Notes: generated by a model from the letters alone, not told the origin. DNA of 64,000 bases from Streptacidiphilus jeojiense (GCF_000719095.1 NZ_JOEH01000021.1:124001-188000); one strand, 5' to 3'. Positions 16,679-26,923 are shown, counted from the first letter of the stretch. A program made the numbers and translations.

Positions 16679-17524
16679 TCAGCCGCGCTTGACGGCCACT
16701 CCGCCGTACATGGCGATGTCCTGGTCGCGGATCCGCGGGGCGTCCTGCTCCGGGCGCCACTGGTGGACCAGAGTGACCCCGGGGTCGAGCAGGTCGTAGC
16801 CGTCGAAGAAGGCGAGGGACTCCTTGCGGTCCCGGATCTGCAGCGGGATCCCGCGCGCGTTGTACTCGCGGCCGACGCCGCCGACGCCCACCGGGTCGGT
16901 GTCGCCGGTGAAGACGGTGAGGGCCAGGAAGCTGCCCGGCGCCAGTTCGTCCATGATCCGGCGGACGATGCCCTGCGGGTCGTCCTCGTCCAGGATGAAG
17001 TGCACGATGGCGATCAGGGACAGCGCCACCGGCTGCTTCAGGTCCAGCACCTCGCGCAGCCGCGGGGAGCCGATGATCGAGTCGACGTCGCGCAGGTCGG
17101 CGTCGATGTAGCAGGTGCTGCCCTCGGCGGTGCTGGACATCAGGGCCCGCGCGTGGGTCAGCACGATCGGGTCGTTGTCGACGTAGGCGACCCGGGCCTC
17201 GGGGGCGATGCCCTGGGCGATCTCGTGCACATTGGGCGAGGTGGGGATGCCGGTGCCGATGTCCAGGAACTGGCGGACGCCGTGCTCCTCGGCGAGGTGG
17301 TGGACCACCCGCTGCATGAAGGTGCGGGTGGTGCGCATCGAGATCGGCAGGGCCGGCCAGGCCCGCACCGACGCCTCGGCGGCCACCCGGTCCGCCTCGA
17401 AGTTGGTCTTCCCACCGATCAGGTAGTCGTAGACCCGAGCCGAATGCGGGATGTCCATGCGCAGGTCGACCCCGGGCGAGCGGTCGTCCTGCGGCTCCTG
17501 GGCCATCGGGTCGGTGCCTGACAT
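16679..17524 (-). CDS. S-adenosyl-L-methionine-dependent methyltransferase (DUF574/SAV2177 family), second copy
   Basis: Protein of 281 residues, a paralog of 11302-12162: VDLRMDIPHSARVYDYLIGGKTNFEADRVAAE, FLDIGTGIPTSPNVHEIAQ, VAYVDNDPIVLTHARALM and LSLIAIVHFI. The start is ATG 17524 (an ATG also sits at 17527) after GGAAGAGG. It is transcribed away from the GH54 gene across a 422-bp gap. The C-terminal AMYGGVAVKRG matches the family end. Its biochemical substrate is unknown. Confidence 0.9.
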   Translation of the reverse strand: MSGTDPMAQEPQDDRSPGVDLRMDIPHSARVYDYLIGGKTNFEADRVAAEASVRAWPALPISMRTTRTFMQRVVHHLAEEHGVRQFLDIGTGIPTSPNVHEIAQGIAPEARVAYVDNDPIVLTHARALMSSTAEGSTCYIDADLRDVDSIIGSPRLREVLDLKQPVALSLIAIVHFILDEDDPQGIVRRIMDELAPGSFLALTVFTGDTDPVGVGGVGREYNARGIPLQIRDRKESLAFFDGYDLLDPGVTLVHQWRPEQDAPRIRDQDIAMYGGVAVKRG

Positions 17525-17761
17525 CATTCGCCTCTTCCGTCTGCCTGCTGAGAGAACCGACACCAACTCCGGTGGTGGCACGTCGTGGTGTGCATGGTAA
17601 CGGTCGAATCTGAGCGTTGGTGGGTGCTTTCCCGGTGATGAGTCGTCATGTACGGATAATTTTCAACCCGTTGACCTGTTGGAGATCAAGGCGTAAAAAA
17701 TGTGAGTAGCCGTCAGCCGCCCGGCATGCTCATGCCGGGGCCAGTATCCGGGCGTCGCGTT

Positions 17762-17775
17762 TGTTAGCGCTAACA
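17762..17775. promoter_or_regulatory. Perfect LacI-type operator (distal)
   Basis: TGTTAGCGCTAACA, a perfect 14-bp palindrome with central GC. Sites of this form are typical LacI-family operators in front of secreted polysaccharide hydrolases in actinomycetes. An identical copy lies 130 bp downstream. None of the LacI operators predicted next to regulators in this window has this core, so the repressor is probably encoded elsewhere. Confidence 0.8.
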
Positions 17776-17886
17776 CGCGTCACTTTCCTGGCAATAGCGC
17801 AGTTCCCGCACCTTCCACCGGGGTGCGGCGGTAGCGCACGTCATCCGATCAGTCAGCACACTTCCCCATGTCCCGACGGTCCATGA

Positions 17887-19395
<1,509 letters not shown>

Positions 19396-19565
19396 CGGCC
19401 GACGGCCCTGCCGAGCGCGGCCGTACTGCGGCCGAAAATCGCCCACCTGATCCAAGATTTCGGGAATAGGTGGAGGAAGTCCTCCGGTTGACCCTGCTGA
19501 CGAGGCTGTCCTCCGTCCGTGCGCTCGCACGGGCGGGGGCGCCGGGCCGGCCAGGAGGCGATTCG

Positions 19566-19808
19566 ATGAGCACGATGACGCACGGCACCCACCGTCCGCG
19601 CCCGCTGCCGTCGGGCGCCTGGATCCGGGCGGCGGCGGGGGCGGTCGCCCTGGTGGGCGACGCGCTGGCGACCGTACTGATAACCAACCACCGGCTGCCG
19701 GTCGCCGTCGCCAGCGTCTCCCTGGCGCTGCTGGCCTGGTTCGCCTCGCAGCGGCTCACCGTCCGGCAGTCCCGGCCCCGGAGGCCCAGCGCCTCGACCC
19801 GGGGGTGA
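19566..19808 (+). CDS. Small membrane protein, two helices
   Basis: Protein of 80 residues with two hydrophobic segments (WIRAAAGAVALVGDALATVLI and LPVAVASVSLALLAWFAS) separated by a short polar loop. The ends are basic and Ser/Arg-rich. I chose ATG 19566 because GGAGG lies just upstream. It is coupled to the DedA gene by a 4-bp overlap (GTGA), so it may assist that transporter or scramblase-like protein. I do not recognise the family. Confidence 0.65.
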   Translation: MSTMTHGTHRPRPLPSGAWIRAAAGAVALVGDALATVLITNHRLPVAVASVSLALLAWFASQRLTVRQSRPRRPSASTRG

Positions 19809-20659
19809 GCGCGGTGAACCCCAACGAGATCGTCGAGGCAGCCGGATTCTGGTCCTACGCCGTCGTCTTCCTGCTGACCGCCGCGGAGACCAGCGCCTTC
19901 TTCGGCGTCTTCATGCCCGGTGAGTCGCTGATCCTGGTCGCCGGCGCGCTGGCCGCCCGGGGCGACCTGGACCCGGTGGTGCTGGCCGCGGTGGTGGTGG
20001 TCGCCGCCGTCATCGGCGACAGCACCGGGTACGCCCTGGGCCGCTGGTTCGAACGGCGCCCCGGCGCCGAGCGCACCCGGCGGCGGACCGCGCGGGCCCG
20101 CGGCTTCCTGCAGCGCCGCGGCGGCCCGGCCGTGTTCGCCGGACGCTTCGTCGGCTTCGTCCGCTCCTTCGTGCCCTTCGCCGCGGGCGGCTCCGGGCTG
20201 CCCTACCGCCGCTTCCTCCCCTACAGCGCGGTGGCCGCCGTGCTCTGGGGCGTCGGCACGGTCGCGGCCGGCTACTACCTGGGCCCCTCGGTCGAGCAGC
20301 TGGTGCGCACGGTCGGCGTGGTCGGCGCGGCCGTCTTCGTCGCCGTTCTGCTGGCCATGGTCGTCGTCGTACCGGCGGTGCGCCGTCGTAGTACGGCCGG
20401 CGGCGTCGCGGTGGCGGCCGGTGCGGAGGACCTGACGGAGGAGCCGGCGGTGCTGCCGGACGGGCCGGACCGGGTTCTGGTCGCGGCCGGGCCGGCGGCG
20501 CGTCCCCCGAGCGCCAGGGCGTCGCTGTGCGCCCAGGCCCGGCGGCCGCATCCGCGCCGGGCGACCGGAGTGCGGCTGCCGCTGCACCGCCGGAACAGGG
20601 CGGTTCTTGCGGCGGTCCCGCAGCGGGGGGAGCGGAGCAGGGCGGGCTCGGACCGCTGA
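19805..20659 (+). CDS. DedA-family membrane protein
   Basis: Membrane protein of 284 residues of the DedA/SNARE-associated family, now linked to undecaprenyl-phosphate and phospholipid translocation. Motifs are FFGVFMPGESLILVAGALAARG and the conserved GRFVGFVRSFVPFAAGGSGLPYRRF, followed by two C-terminal helices. The core ends near residue 205; the last 80 residues are an Ala/Arg-rich hydrophilic tail unlike most family members. GTG starts at 19805 and 19814 are both possible. Its stop lies 4 bp from the convergent lacI stop. Confidence 0.88.
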   Translation: MSAVNPNEIVEAAGFWSYAVVFLLTAAETSAFFGVFMPGESLILVAGALAARGDLDPVVLAAVVVVAAVIGDSTGYALGRWFERRPGAERTRRRTARARGFLQRRGGPAVFAGRFVGFVRSFVPFAAGGSGLPYRRFLPYSAVAAVLWGVGTVAAGYYLGPSVEQLVRTVGVVGAAVFVAVLLAMVVVVPAVRRRSTAGGVAVAAGAEDLTEEPAVLPDGPDRVLVAAGPAARPPSARASLCAQARRPHPRRATGVRLPLHRRNRAVLAAVPQRGERSRAGSDR

Positions 20660-20663
20660 CCGG

Positions 20664-21680
20664 TCAGAGCGGGGGCGGCGGGGCCGCGGTGGAGTCGCGG
20701 ACGACCAGTTGGGTCGGCAGCACCACGGTCCGGGCGATGGTCTGCGGACCGGTCAGCAGTTCCACCAGCAACTGGGCCGCCTGCACGCCCATCTCGTGGT
20801 GCGGGACGCGCACGGTGGTGAGCGGCGGCTGGAAGCGGTCGGCGAAGGGCATGTCGTTGAAGCCCACCACGGACAGGTCGCGGGGGCAGCGGCGGCCCCG
20901 CGCGGCGAGTTCGGCCAGCGCCCCCAGGGCGATCAGATCGTTTCCGGCCAGCACCGCCGTCGTCCCCGGGCACTGGTCCAGCAGCCGGCGGGTCGCCGCG
21001 CGGCCGGCCTGCTCGGTGTAGCCGGCGCACTCCACCACCGCGCCACCGGCCGGGCCCGCCTGCTGCAGGAAGGCGCGCAGCCGGACCGCGCCGGTGGAGA
21101 CCGACTGCGGTCCGGCCAGATGCGCGATCCGGGTGTGGCCGAGCAAGCGCAGATGGGCTACGGCCTGGGCGACGCCGTCGGCGTCGTCGCCGACGACCGC
21201 GGGGGTGCCCGGGAGCTCCACGGTGCGGTTGACGGTCACCAGGGCGGTGCCGCGTTCGGCCGCCTCGGCGAGCAGCGGGTGCTGCCGGCGGGCGGTGGCG
21301 ACGATGAAGCCGTCCACCCGGCGGCTGGCCAGCTCGGCGAACTGGGCCCGCTCGCGCGCCTCGTCGTTGTCCGTGTTCACCAGCAGCGCCGTGTAGCCGT
21401 GGGCGTCCAGGCGGTCCTGGATGCCGCGCACGATCGGCGGGAACAGCGGGTTGGTCAGGTCCGGGACCAGCACCCCGACGGCGGTGGACCGGCTGGTGCG
21501 CAGTCCGCGGGCCAGGGTGTTGGGCACGTAGCCGAGGCGGCGGGCGGCGACGGTGATCCGGTGCGCGGTCTCGGACTTGACCTGGTTCCGGGTCTCCGGG
21601 TTCAGCGCGCGGGAGGCGGTCGCCTTGTGCACGCCGGCGGCGCGTGCCACGTCGTCGAGGGTGGGGCGTCGACCGGCCAT
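20664..21680 (-). CDS. LacI-family repressor divergent from Liv-type ABC operon
   Basis: Regulator of 338 residues: HTH PTLDDVARAAGVHKATASRALN at the N-terminus, and an effector domain with VGVLVPDLTNPLFPPIVRGI and VVGFNDMPFADRF. I chose ATG 21680 (MAGRRPTLDDV); an in-frame start at 21725 would add 15 unsupported residues. It is divergent from the ABC operon beginning at 21826, and the 145-bp gap contains a good promoter and two GCAA-type palindromes. That arrangement suggests direct control of the transporter. LacI control of a branched-chain-amino-acid-type importer is uncommon. Confidence 0.9.
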   Translation of the reverse strand: MAGRRPTLDDVARAAGVHKATASRALNPETRNQVKSETAHRITVAARRLGYVPNTLARGLRTSRSTAVGVLVPDLTNPLFPPIVRGIQDRLDAHGYTALLVNTDNDEARERAQFAELASRRVDGFIVATARRQHPLLAEAAERGTALVTVNRTVELPGTPAVVGDDADGVAQAVAHLRLLGHTRIAHLAGPQSVSTGAVRLRAFLQQAGPAGGAVVECAGYTEQAGRAATRRLLDQCPGTTAVLAGNDLIALGALAELAARGRRCPRDLSVVGFNDMPFADRFQPPLTTVRVPHHEMGVQAAQLLVELLTGPQTIARTVVLPTQLVVRDSTAAPPPPL

Positions 21681-21711
21681 GGCGTCACCGTAGGGGCGGC
21701 CGGGAACCGCC

Positions 21712-21723
21712 GCAATCCTTTGC
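21712..21723. promoter_or_regulatory. Candidate LacI operator near lacI start
   Basis: GCAATCCTTTGC, with GCAA/TTGC arms, lies 31 bp upstream of the lacI start codon at 21680. It shares the GCAA element with the site at 21775-21794 across the same divergent gap, so it may serve autoregulation. Confidence 0.4.
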
Positions 21724-21744
21724 ACTGCTGATGCCCCAACATTG

Positions 21745-21773
21745 TTGACACTCCATCAGCTCGGCAGCAGACT
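21745..21773 (+). promoter_or_regulatory. Promoter of Liv-type ABC operon
   Basis: A consensus -35 TTGACA (21745-21750), a 17-bp spacer and a -10-like CAGACT (21768-21773) lie 52 bp before the operon's first start codon. The operator at 21775-21794 begins directly after the -10, covering the expected transcription start. Confidence 0.6.
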
Positions 21774-21774
21774 C

Positions 21775-21794
21775 CACTGCAATCGTTCGCAGTG
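21775..21794. promoter_or_regulatory. LacI-type operator over transcription start
   Basis: A 20-bp inverted repeat with 6-bp perfect arms CACTGC/GCAGTG and a partly symmetric core with central CG (CACTGC.A.CG.T.GCAGTG). Its place immediately after the -10 box fits repression by the divergent LacI protein. Confidence 0.65.
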
Positions 21795-21825
21795 TTCTGG
21801 CCGCGTTCAGGAAGGACGGCGGACC

Positions 21826-23136
21826 ATGAGCAATCGCAGCAGGGGCAGGGACACAGGCAGAGGCACGGGCAGAGGCACAGCCGGGGGCACGGCCAGGGGC
21901 GCCGGACGGACCCGGGTCCGGGCCGCCGCTGCGGCGCTGGCGGCGGCCGGGCTGGCGCTGGCGGGCTGCAGCAGTTCGGCGGCCAAACCCTCCGCCTCGT
22001 CCGGCGCCCGACCGGCGCTGACCATCGGCATCTCACTGTCGCTCACCGGCGACTTCTCCGACTCCGGCAAGTCGGCGCAGCGCGGCTACCAGCTCTGGGC
22101 CAGTACCGTGAACGCGGCCGGCGGGGTGCTGGGACGCAAGGTGGTGCTGGACATCGTCGACGACACCTCCAGCCCCACCCAGGTGGTGACGAACTATCAG
22201 AACCTGATCACCAAGAACCACGTGGACCTGGTCTTCGGCCCCTTCTCCAGCCTGCTGACCGTCCCGGCCTCGCAGGTTGCCAAGCGCTACGGCTACGCGT
22301 TCCTGGAACCCGCCGGCGGCGGCCCGGCGGTGTTCAGCCAGCACCTGCACAACCTGTTCTTCGTGCAGCCGGCCCCGGTGGTCCAGCAGGGCGACGTCTT
22401 CGCCGACTACATCCTGTCGCTGCCGGCATCCCAGCGTCCGACCACCGCCGCCTACCCGGCGCTGGACGACCCCTTCGCCTCGCCGATCGCCGCCGAGGTG
22501 CGCACCCGGCTCCAGGCCGCCGGGATCCGCACCGTCTACCAGCAGATCTACCCCGCCGAGGCGACCGACCTGTCCTCGGTGGTCACCGCGATGGCCGCGA
22601 AGAAGCCGGACCTGGTGGTCGCCGGGACCCAGTCCGCCGACGCCTACGCCCTGGTCAAGGCCATGGTGCAGCTCAAGTGGGCGCCGAAGCTGCTCTACCT
22701 GTCCAACGGCGCCAACGACCCGCTGAACTTCCCCGGCAACGTCGGCGCCGGCAACGTCAACGGGATCTTCTCCTCCGGCGACTGGTTCCCCACCGCCACC
22801 ACCAGCGGGAACAGCGCCTTCGTCGCCGCCTACACGGCGGCCTACGGGGGCGCGGCGACCAGCATCGACAGCACCTCGGCCGAGGCGTACTCCTGCGGCC
22901 AACTGGTCCAGGAGGTCGCCGCCAAGACCGGCAAGGTGGACAACGCCACGCTGATCAGCACCCTGCACTCGGGCAGCTGGCCCACCCTGGAGGGCGACCT
23001 CAGCTGGAACTCCGACGGCGCGGCCAACGCCTCCTACGTGCTGGTCCAGTGGATCGGCGGGAAGCTGCTGCCGGTCTTCCCGGCCGACCGGGCGCAGTCG
23101 GCTCCGGTCCTGGGCAAGCTGCCCTGGAGCGGGTGA
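21826..23136 (+). CDS. Branched-chain amino-acid-type ABC transporter substrate-binding lipoprotein (LivK-like)
   Basis: Binding protein of 436 residues. It opens with an odd hydrophilic Arg/Gly/Thr repeat (about residues 4-29), then the hydrophobic segment and lipobox LAGC with Cys48. The mature part is a Peripla_BP_6 fold: IGISLSLTGDFSDSGKSAQRGYQLW, VLDIVDDTSSPTQVVTNYQNLI and LVFGPFSSLLTVPASQVA. ATG 21826 follows AGGAAGGA. It is the first gene of a five-gene importer with permeases and two ATPases. Urea, amide or aromatic-acid importers share this fold, so the substrate is open. Confidence 0.9.
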   Translation: MSNRSRGRDTGRGTGRGTAGGTARGAGRTRVRAAAAALAAAGLALAGCSSSAAKPSASSGARPALTIGISLSLTGDFSDSGKSAQRGYQLWASTVNAAGGVLGRKVVLDIVDDTSSPTQVVTNYQNLITKNHVDLVFGPFSSLLTVPASQVAKRYGYAFLEPAGGGPAVFSQHLHNLFFVQPAPVVQQGDVFADYILSLPASQRPTTAAYPALDDPFASPIAAEVRTRLQAAGIRTVYQQIYPAEATDLSSVVTAMAAKKPDLVVAGTQSADAYALVKAMVQLKWAPKLLYLSNGANDPLNFPGNVGAGNVNGIFSSGDWFPTATTSGNSAFVAAYTAAYGGAATSIDSTSAEAYSCGQLVQEVAAKTGKVDNATLISTLHSGSWPTLEGDLSWNSDGAANASYVLVQWIGGKLLPVFPADRAQSAPVLGKLPWSG

Positions 23137-23143
23137 TCGCGGC

Positions 23144-24022
23144 GTGCACGAGACCATCCAGGCGATCATCCTCGGACTGCTCACCGGCGGCGTCTACGCG
23201 CTGATGGCGAGCGGCCAGACGCTGATCTTCGGCGTGCTGAAGGTGGTGAACCTGGCTCAGGGGGCGCTGGTGATCCTGGCGGCCTATCTCAGCTCCAGCC
23301 TCTTCGTCTCCTTCGGCATCGACCCGTTCCTGACCGTGCCGATCGTCGCCCCGGCGCTGTTCCTGCTCGGAGCGGCGGTGCAGTGGTGCCTGCTGCGACC
23401 GCTGCACCGCTCGGACGCCTCGCAGCTGTCGCTGCTGGTGACCTTCGCGGTGGCACTGGGGATCGAGGGCGTGCTCACCCTGGTCTACAAGTCCGACTAC
23501 CGCACCATCCAGCCGAGCTACGCCAACCGTTCCTGGACCGTGGCCGGGTACCGGATCGGCGAGGTGCGGCTGGCCGCCTGCCTGCTGTCGCTGGCTGTGC
23601 TGGGCGCGCTGGCGCTGCTGCTGGGCCGCACCCGGTTCGGCCGCGCGGTGCGCGCCACCGTGCAGAACCCGACCGCGGCCAGGCTGCTGGGGGTGGAGGG
23701 CGACCGGGTGGCCGCGCTGGGCTACGGCCTGGGCGCGGCCACCGCGGCTGCCGCCGGTGCGGTCTACGGGATGGTGTACTCCTTCAACCCCAACAGCCAC
23801 TACGACCTGATCTCCCGGCTGCTGTCCATCGTGGTCCTGGGCGGGCTCGGCAGCCTGGGCGGCACCGTCGTCGCGGCGCTCGCGATGGGGGTGGTCTCGG
23901 CGCTGGTGGGCGCGCTGATCTCACCGGTGTGGTCGGACTTCAGCTTCTTCGTGGTGCTGCTCGCGGTGCTGCTGGTGCGCCCGCAGGGGCTGTTCGGAGC
24001 CCGGCTGCGGGGGGCGCTGTGA
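23144..24022 (+). CDS. Branched-chain amino-acid-type ABC permease (LivH-like)
   Basis: Permease of 292 residues with about eight hydrophobic helices and LivH features: ILGLLTGGVYALMASGQTLIFGVLKVVNLAQGALVILAAY at the N-terminus and LLSIVVLGGLGSLGGTVVAALAMG near the end. GTG start at 23144, 7 bp after the binding-protein stop. Its stop overlaps the LivM-like start (GTGA). It forms the membrane channel with the next gene product. Confidence 0.92.
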   Translation: MHETIQAIILGLLTGGVYALMASGQTLIFGVLKVVNLAQGALVILAAYLSSSLFVSFGIDPFLTVPIVAPALFLLGAAVQWCLLRPLHRSDASQLSLLVTFAVALGIEGVLTLVYKSDYRTIQPSYANRSWTVAGYRIGEVRLAACLLSLAVLGALALLLGRTRFGRAVRATVQNPTAARLLGVEGDRVAALGYGLGAATAAAAGAVYGMVYSFNPNSHYDLISRLLSIVVLGGLGSLGGTVVAALAMGVVSALVGALISPVWSDFSFFVVLLAVLLVRPQGLFGARLRGAL

Positions 24023-25005
24023 GGACGGCCGCGCCGGTGGCCGGCTTCGTCGCCCTGCTCGCCGCCTTCCCGTTCCTGGTCACCGCGCCCTGGCTGATGA
24101 CCATCGCCCTGTTCACGCTGATGTACGCGGTGCTGGCCAGCGCCTGGAACCTGGTCGGCGGCTACGCCGGCTACCCGTCGCTGGGCCACGCCGCCTTCTT
24201 CGGGCTCGGCGCCTACGCCGAGGCGATCTGGTTCCAGCACCACGGCATCGGCTCGGGGCTGGCCCCCTTCGCGGTACTGCCGCTGGTGGGCCTGGCGGTC
24301 GCCGCGGCCGGACTGCCGGTGGCCTGGATCGCCATGCGCACCCGCTCGGACGTCTTCGCCATCGTCACCATCACCCTGCTGTTCGTCGCCCAGACGCTGG
24401 CCTACAACCTGCGCGGGATCACCCACGGCGCGCAGGGAATGGCCATGCCGGTACCGGACTTCGCCCCCGCCACCTTCGAACGGCCCTTCTACTACGCGAT
24501 GCTGGCGCTGCTGGTGTTCGCGCTGCTGCTGTCCTGGGCGGTGCTGCGCAGCCGGCTGGGCCTGGCGCTACTGGCGGTCCGCGCCGACGAGGACAAGGCC
24601 CGCGGGGTGGGCGTGCCGGTCGGCACCGCCAAACTCGGCGCCTTCGCACTGTCGGTGGGGATCACCGGCATGGCCGGGGGAGTGTGGGCCTACTACCTCT
24701 CCTTCATCTACCCGCAGTTCGCGGTGGACCCGCTGGTGACCATCGCCATGGTGCTGATGGTCTTCCTCGGCGGCCGCGGCACGCTCTGGGGGCCGGTGCT
24801 GGGGGCCTTCGTGATCGCCCCGGCCCAGCAGTACCTCGCCTACCAGTACGGCGCCAGCCAGCTCTACCTGCTCGGCTACGCCGCGCTGTTCGTCCTGGTG
24901 ATGCTGGTGCTGCCGCGCGGCGTCCTGCCGACGCTGGCGGACCGGTGGCGGCGCCGGCGGCTGCGGGCGGACGTCGGTCCGGAGGTCGCGGTGGAGCAGC
25001 CGTGA
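24019..25005 (+). CDS. Branched-chain amino-acid-type ABC permease (LivM-like)
   Basis: Second permease subunit, 328 residues, about ten hydrophobic segments. It carries the family motifs LMYAVLASAWNLVGGYAGYPSLGHAAFFGLGAYAEAI, RADEDKARGVGVPV and IAMVLMVFLGGRGTLWGPVLGAF. GTG 24019 overlaps the livH stop and its own stop overlaps the livG start (GTGA). The C-terminus is Arg-rich and cytoplasmic. Confidence 0.92.
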   Translation: MRTAAPVAGFVALLAAFPFLVTAPWLMTIALFTLMYAVLASAWNLVGGYAGYPSLGHAAFFGLGAYAEAIWFQHHGIGSGLAPFAVLPLVGLAVAAAGLPVAWIAMRTRSDVFAIVTITLLFVAQTLAYNLRGITHGAQGMAMPVPDFAPATFERPFYYAMLALLVFALLLSWAVLRSRLGLALLAVRADEDKARGVGVPVGTAKLGAFALSVGITGMAGGVWAYYLSFIYPQFAVDPLVTIAMVLMVFLGGRGTLWGPVLGAFVIAPAQQYLAYQYGASQLYLLGYAALFVLVMLVLPRGVLPTLADRWRRRRLRADVGPEVAVEQP

Positions 25006-25736
25006 CCGCGCCGCTGCTGGAGGTCCGCGGGCTGGGCAAGCGCTTCGGCGGGGTCGCCGCCGTCGACGGCTGCTCGTTCGGCGTGCAGCGGGGCACCGTC
25101 ACCGGGTTGATCGGCCCCAACGGGTCGGGCAAGACCACCCTGTTCAACCTGGTCACCGGCTACCTCCGGGCCGATGCCGGGCAGATCCTGCTGGACGGAC
25201 GCCGGATCGCCCGGCCCGATCCGGCCCGACTCTACCGCCGCGGCCTGTGCCGCACCTTCCAGCAGCCCCGGGTCTTCCCCGACCTCACCGTGCTGGAGAA
25301 CCTGCTGATCGCCTCCGGCCACCGCTGGCCCGCGCTGGCCGGTCCCCGGGCCCGGGCCGGGGACCGGGCCGCGGGTGAGGCACTGCTGGCCGAGTTCGGC
25401 CTGGCGGCACTGGCCGCGGACCCGGCCGAGGAGCTCTCCTACGGCCAGCGCAAGCTGCTGGAGTTCGCCGCGCTGCTGATGAGCGCGCCCGCCCTGGTGC
25501 TGCTCGACGAACCCACCGCCGGGGTCAACCCGACCATGGTCCGCACCATGGAGCGGCACATCCGGGCCCGGCACGCCACCGGCACCACCTTCCTGGTGGT
25601 CGAGCACGACATGGGCCTGGTGATGCGGCTCTGCGACCCGGTGGTGGTGATGGACGGCGGGCGGGTCATCGCCCAGGGACCGCCCGGCTCGGTGCAGACC
25701 GACCCGCGGGTCCTCGACGCCTACCTGGGGGGCTGA
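25002..25736 (+). CDS. ABC transporter ATP-binding protein (LivG-like)
   Basis: ATPase of 244 residues. Walker A is GPNGSGKTT in GLIGPNGSGKTTLFNLVTG, the signature LSYGQRKLLEFAALL (Y replacing G as in many LivG proteins), and Walker B VLLDEPTAGVNP, with switch His in VVEHDMGLVMRLCD. The C-terminal PRVLDAYLGG is the LivG end. GTG 25002 overlaps the upstream permease stop. It functions as a pair with the LivF-like gene 5 bp downstream. Confidence 0.93.
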   Translation: MTAPLLEVRGLGKRFGGVAAVDGCSFGVQRGTVTGLIGPNGSGKTTLFNLVTGYLRADAGQILLDGRRIARPDPARLYRRGLCRTFQQPRVFPDLTVLENLLIASGHRWPALAGPRARAGDRAAGEALLAEFGLAALAADPAEELSYGQRKLLEFAALLMSAPALVLLDEPTAGVNPTMVRTMERHIRARHATGTTFLVVEHDMGLVMRLCDPVVVMDGGRVIAQGPPGSVQTDPRVLDAYLGG

Positions 25737-25740
25737 CGCC

Positions 25741-26514
25741 GTGCCGGTACTGCTGGAACTGCGCGGGGTGACCGCCGGCTACGGTGCCGGGGAGGTGCTG
25801 CACGGCGTCGACCTGACGCTCGATCAGGGCGAGGTGCTCTGTCTGATCGGCCCCAACGGGGCGGGCAAGTCCACCGTGCTCAGGGTCGTCAGCGGGCTGC
25901 TGCGGACCGGCCGCGGCCGGGTGCTGCTGCGCGGCGAACCGCTCGACCGGCTCTCGCCGCGCGAGCGGCTGCTGCGCGGCATCGTCCAGGTGCCGCAGGA
26001 GCGCAGCCTGTTCCCGGCGATGACGGTCTGGGACAACCTGCTGATGGGCGGCTACCTGCTGGACGGCACCCGCAGCGGCCGCCGCGAGGTCCGCCGGCGC
26101 GCCGACGCCCTGGCCGAGCGCTTCCCGCTGCTGGCCGAGCGGCGCCGGGCCAGTGCCGGGTCGCTGTCCGGGGGCGAGCAGAAACAGGTGGAACTGGCCC
26201 GCGCGCTGCTGCTGGAACCCGCCCTAATGCTGCTGGACGAACCCTCCATCGGGCTGGAGCCCCGGGCCCGCAGGGCCGTCTTCGACACCGTCGGCGCGCT
26301 GGCGGCGGACGGCCGCACCATCCTGCTGGTGGAGCAGAACGCCCGCTCCGGGCTGGCCGCCGCGGACCGGGGCGCCGTCCTGGAGAGCGGCCGGGTGCGG
26401 CTGACCGGCAGCGGCGCCGAGCTGCTGGCCGACCCCCGGGTGGCCCGGCTCTACCTGGGCGCGGGCGGGGAGCCGCAGGCACAGCAGCCGGACCCGCACA
26501 GCCGGGAGCGGTGA
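25741..26514 (+). CDS. ABC transporter ATP-binding protein (LivF-like)
   Basis: Second ATPase of the importer, 257 residues. Walker A GPNGAGKST, Q-loop region VQVPQERSLFPAMTVWDNLLMGGY, signature LSGGEQKQVELARALL and Walker B MLLDEPSIGLEP are all visible. GTG start at 25741. It is the last gene of the operon; a hairpin at 26530-26564 follows. The C-terminal extension EPQAQQPDPHSRER is hydrophilic. Confidence 0.93.
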   Translation: MPVLLELRGVTAGYGAGEVLHGVDLTLDQGEVLCLIGPNGAGKSTVLRVVSGLLRTGRGRVLLRGEPLDRLSPRERLLRGIVQVPQERSLFPAMTVWDNLLMGGYLLDGTRSGRREVRRRADALAERFPLLAERRRASAGSLSGGEQKQVELARALLLEPALMLLDEPSIGLEPRARRAVFDTVGALAADGRTILLVEQNARSGLAAADRGAVLESGRVRLTGSGAELLADPRVARLYLGAGGEPQAQQPDPHSRER

Positions 26515-26529
26515 GCAGCCGTCGAACGT

Positions 26530-26564
26530 GGCCGCTGTCTGCCCGCCGGGCGGGCTCAGCGGCC
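26530..26564. terminator. Nested hairpin, bidirectional terminator
   Basis: Outer arms GGCCGCTG/CAGCGGCC enclose an inner perfect repeat GCCCGCC-G-GGCGGGC. This strong two-part stem lies between the livF-like stop (26514) and the convergent small membrane gene, whose stop codon it includes. Confidence 0.8.
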
Positions 26565-26894
26565 CCAGCGGCGCTGCTCCTGGACCCGGCGGCGGACCAC
26601 CGCCAGGTCCACCAGGGCGACCAGCACGAAGGCGGCGCAGACCGCCGCGTAGACCGCGAAGAAGGTCCGCCCCGGGCTGCTGCCCGGCCGGGCGCCGGCG
26701 GCCAGCAGGCAGAAGAGGACCGTTCCAGCCAGGAACAGGGCGCCGAAGACCCGGGCCAGCAGCCGGCGGGCCGGGAGGTCGCTGCGGGCCGTCAGCGGCT
26801 CGGAACCGTCGTTGGCGAAGCGCCGCCATTCCCCCCGGGACAGATGGACGCCGCGGTCGAAACGACCGCGGAAGTGGCCGGTGACATGTCGCAT
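26556..26894 (-). CDS. Small membrane protein (possibly DUF6343-like)
   Basis: Protein of 112 residues with two transmembrane helices (VFGALFLAGTVLFCLLAAGA and FFAVYAAVCAAFVLVALVDLAV). The segment NDGSEPLTARSDLPARRLLA before the first helix resembles the GTEPxxARS signature of the actinobacterial DUF6343 family, but the polar N-terminus is longer. It lies 29 bp upstream of, and in the same direction as, the MFS gene end; its own promoter is not obvious. Function unknown. Confidence 0.68.
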   Translation of the reverse strand: MRHVTGHFRGRFDRGVHLSRGEWRRFANDGSEPLTARSDLPARRLLARVFGALFLAGTVLFCLLAAGARPGSSPGRTFFAVYAAVCAAFVLVALVDLAVVRRRVQEQRRWGR

Positions 26895-26923
26895 GGGAAC
26901 CTCCCGGGCCTCTCACCGGTCCC

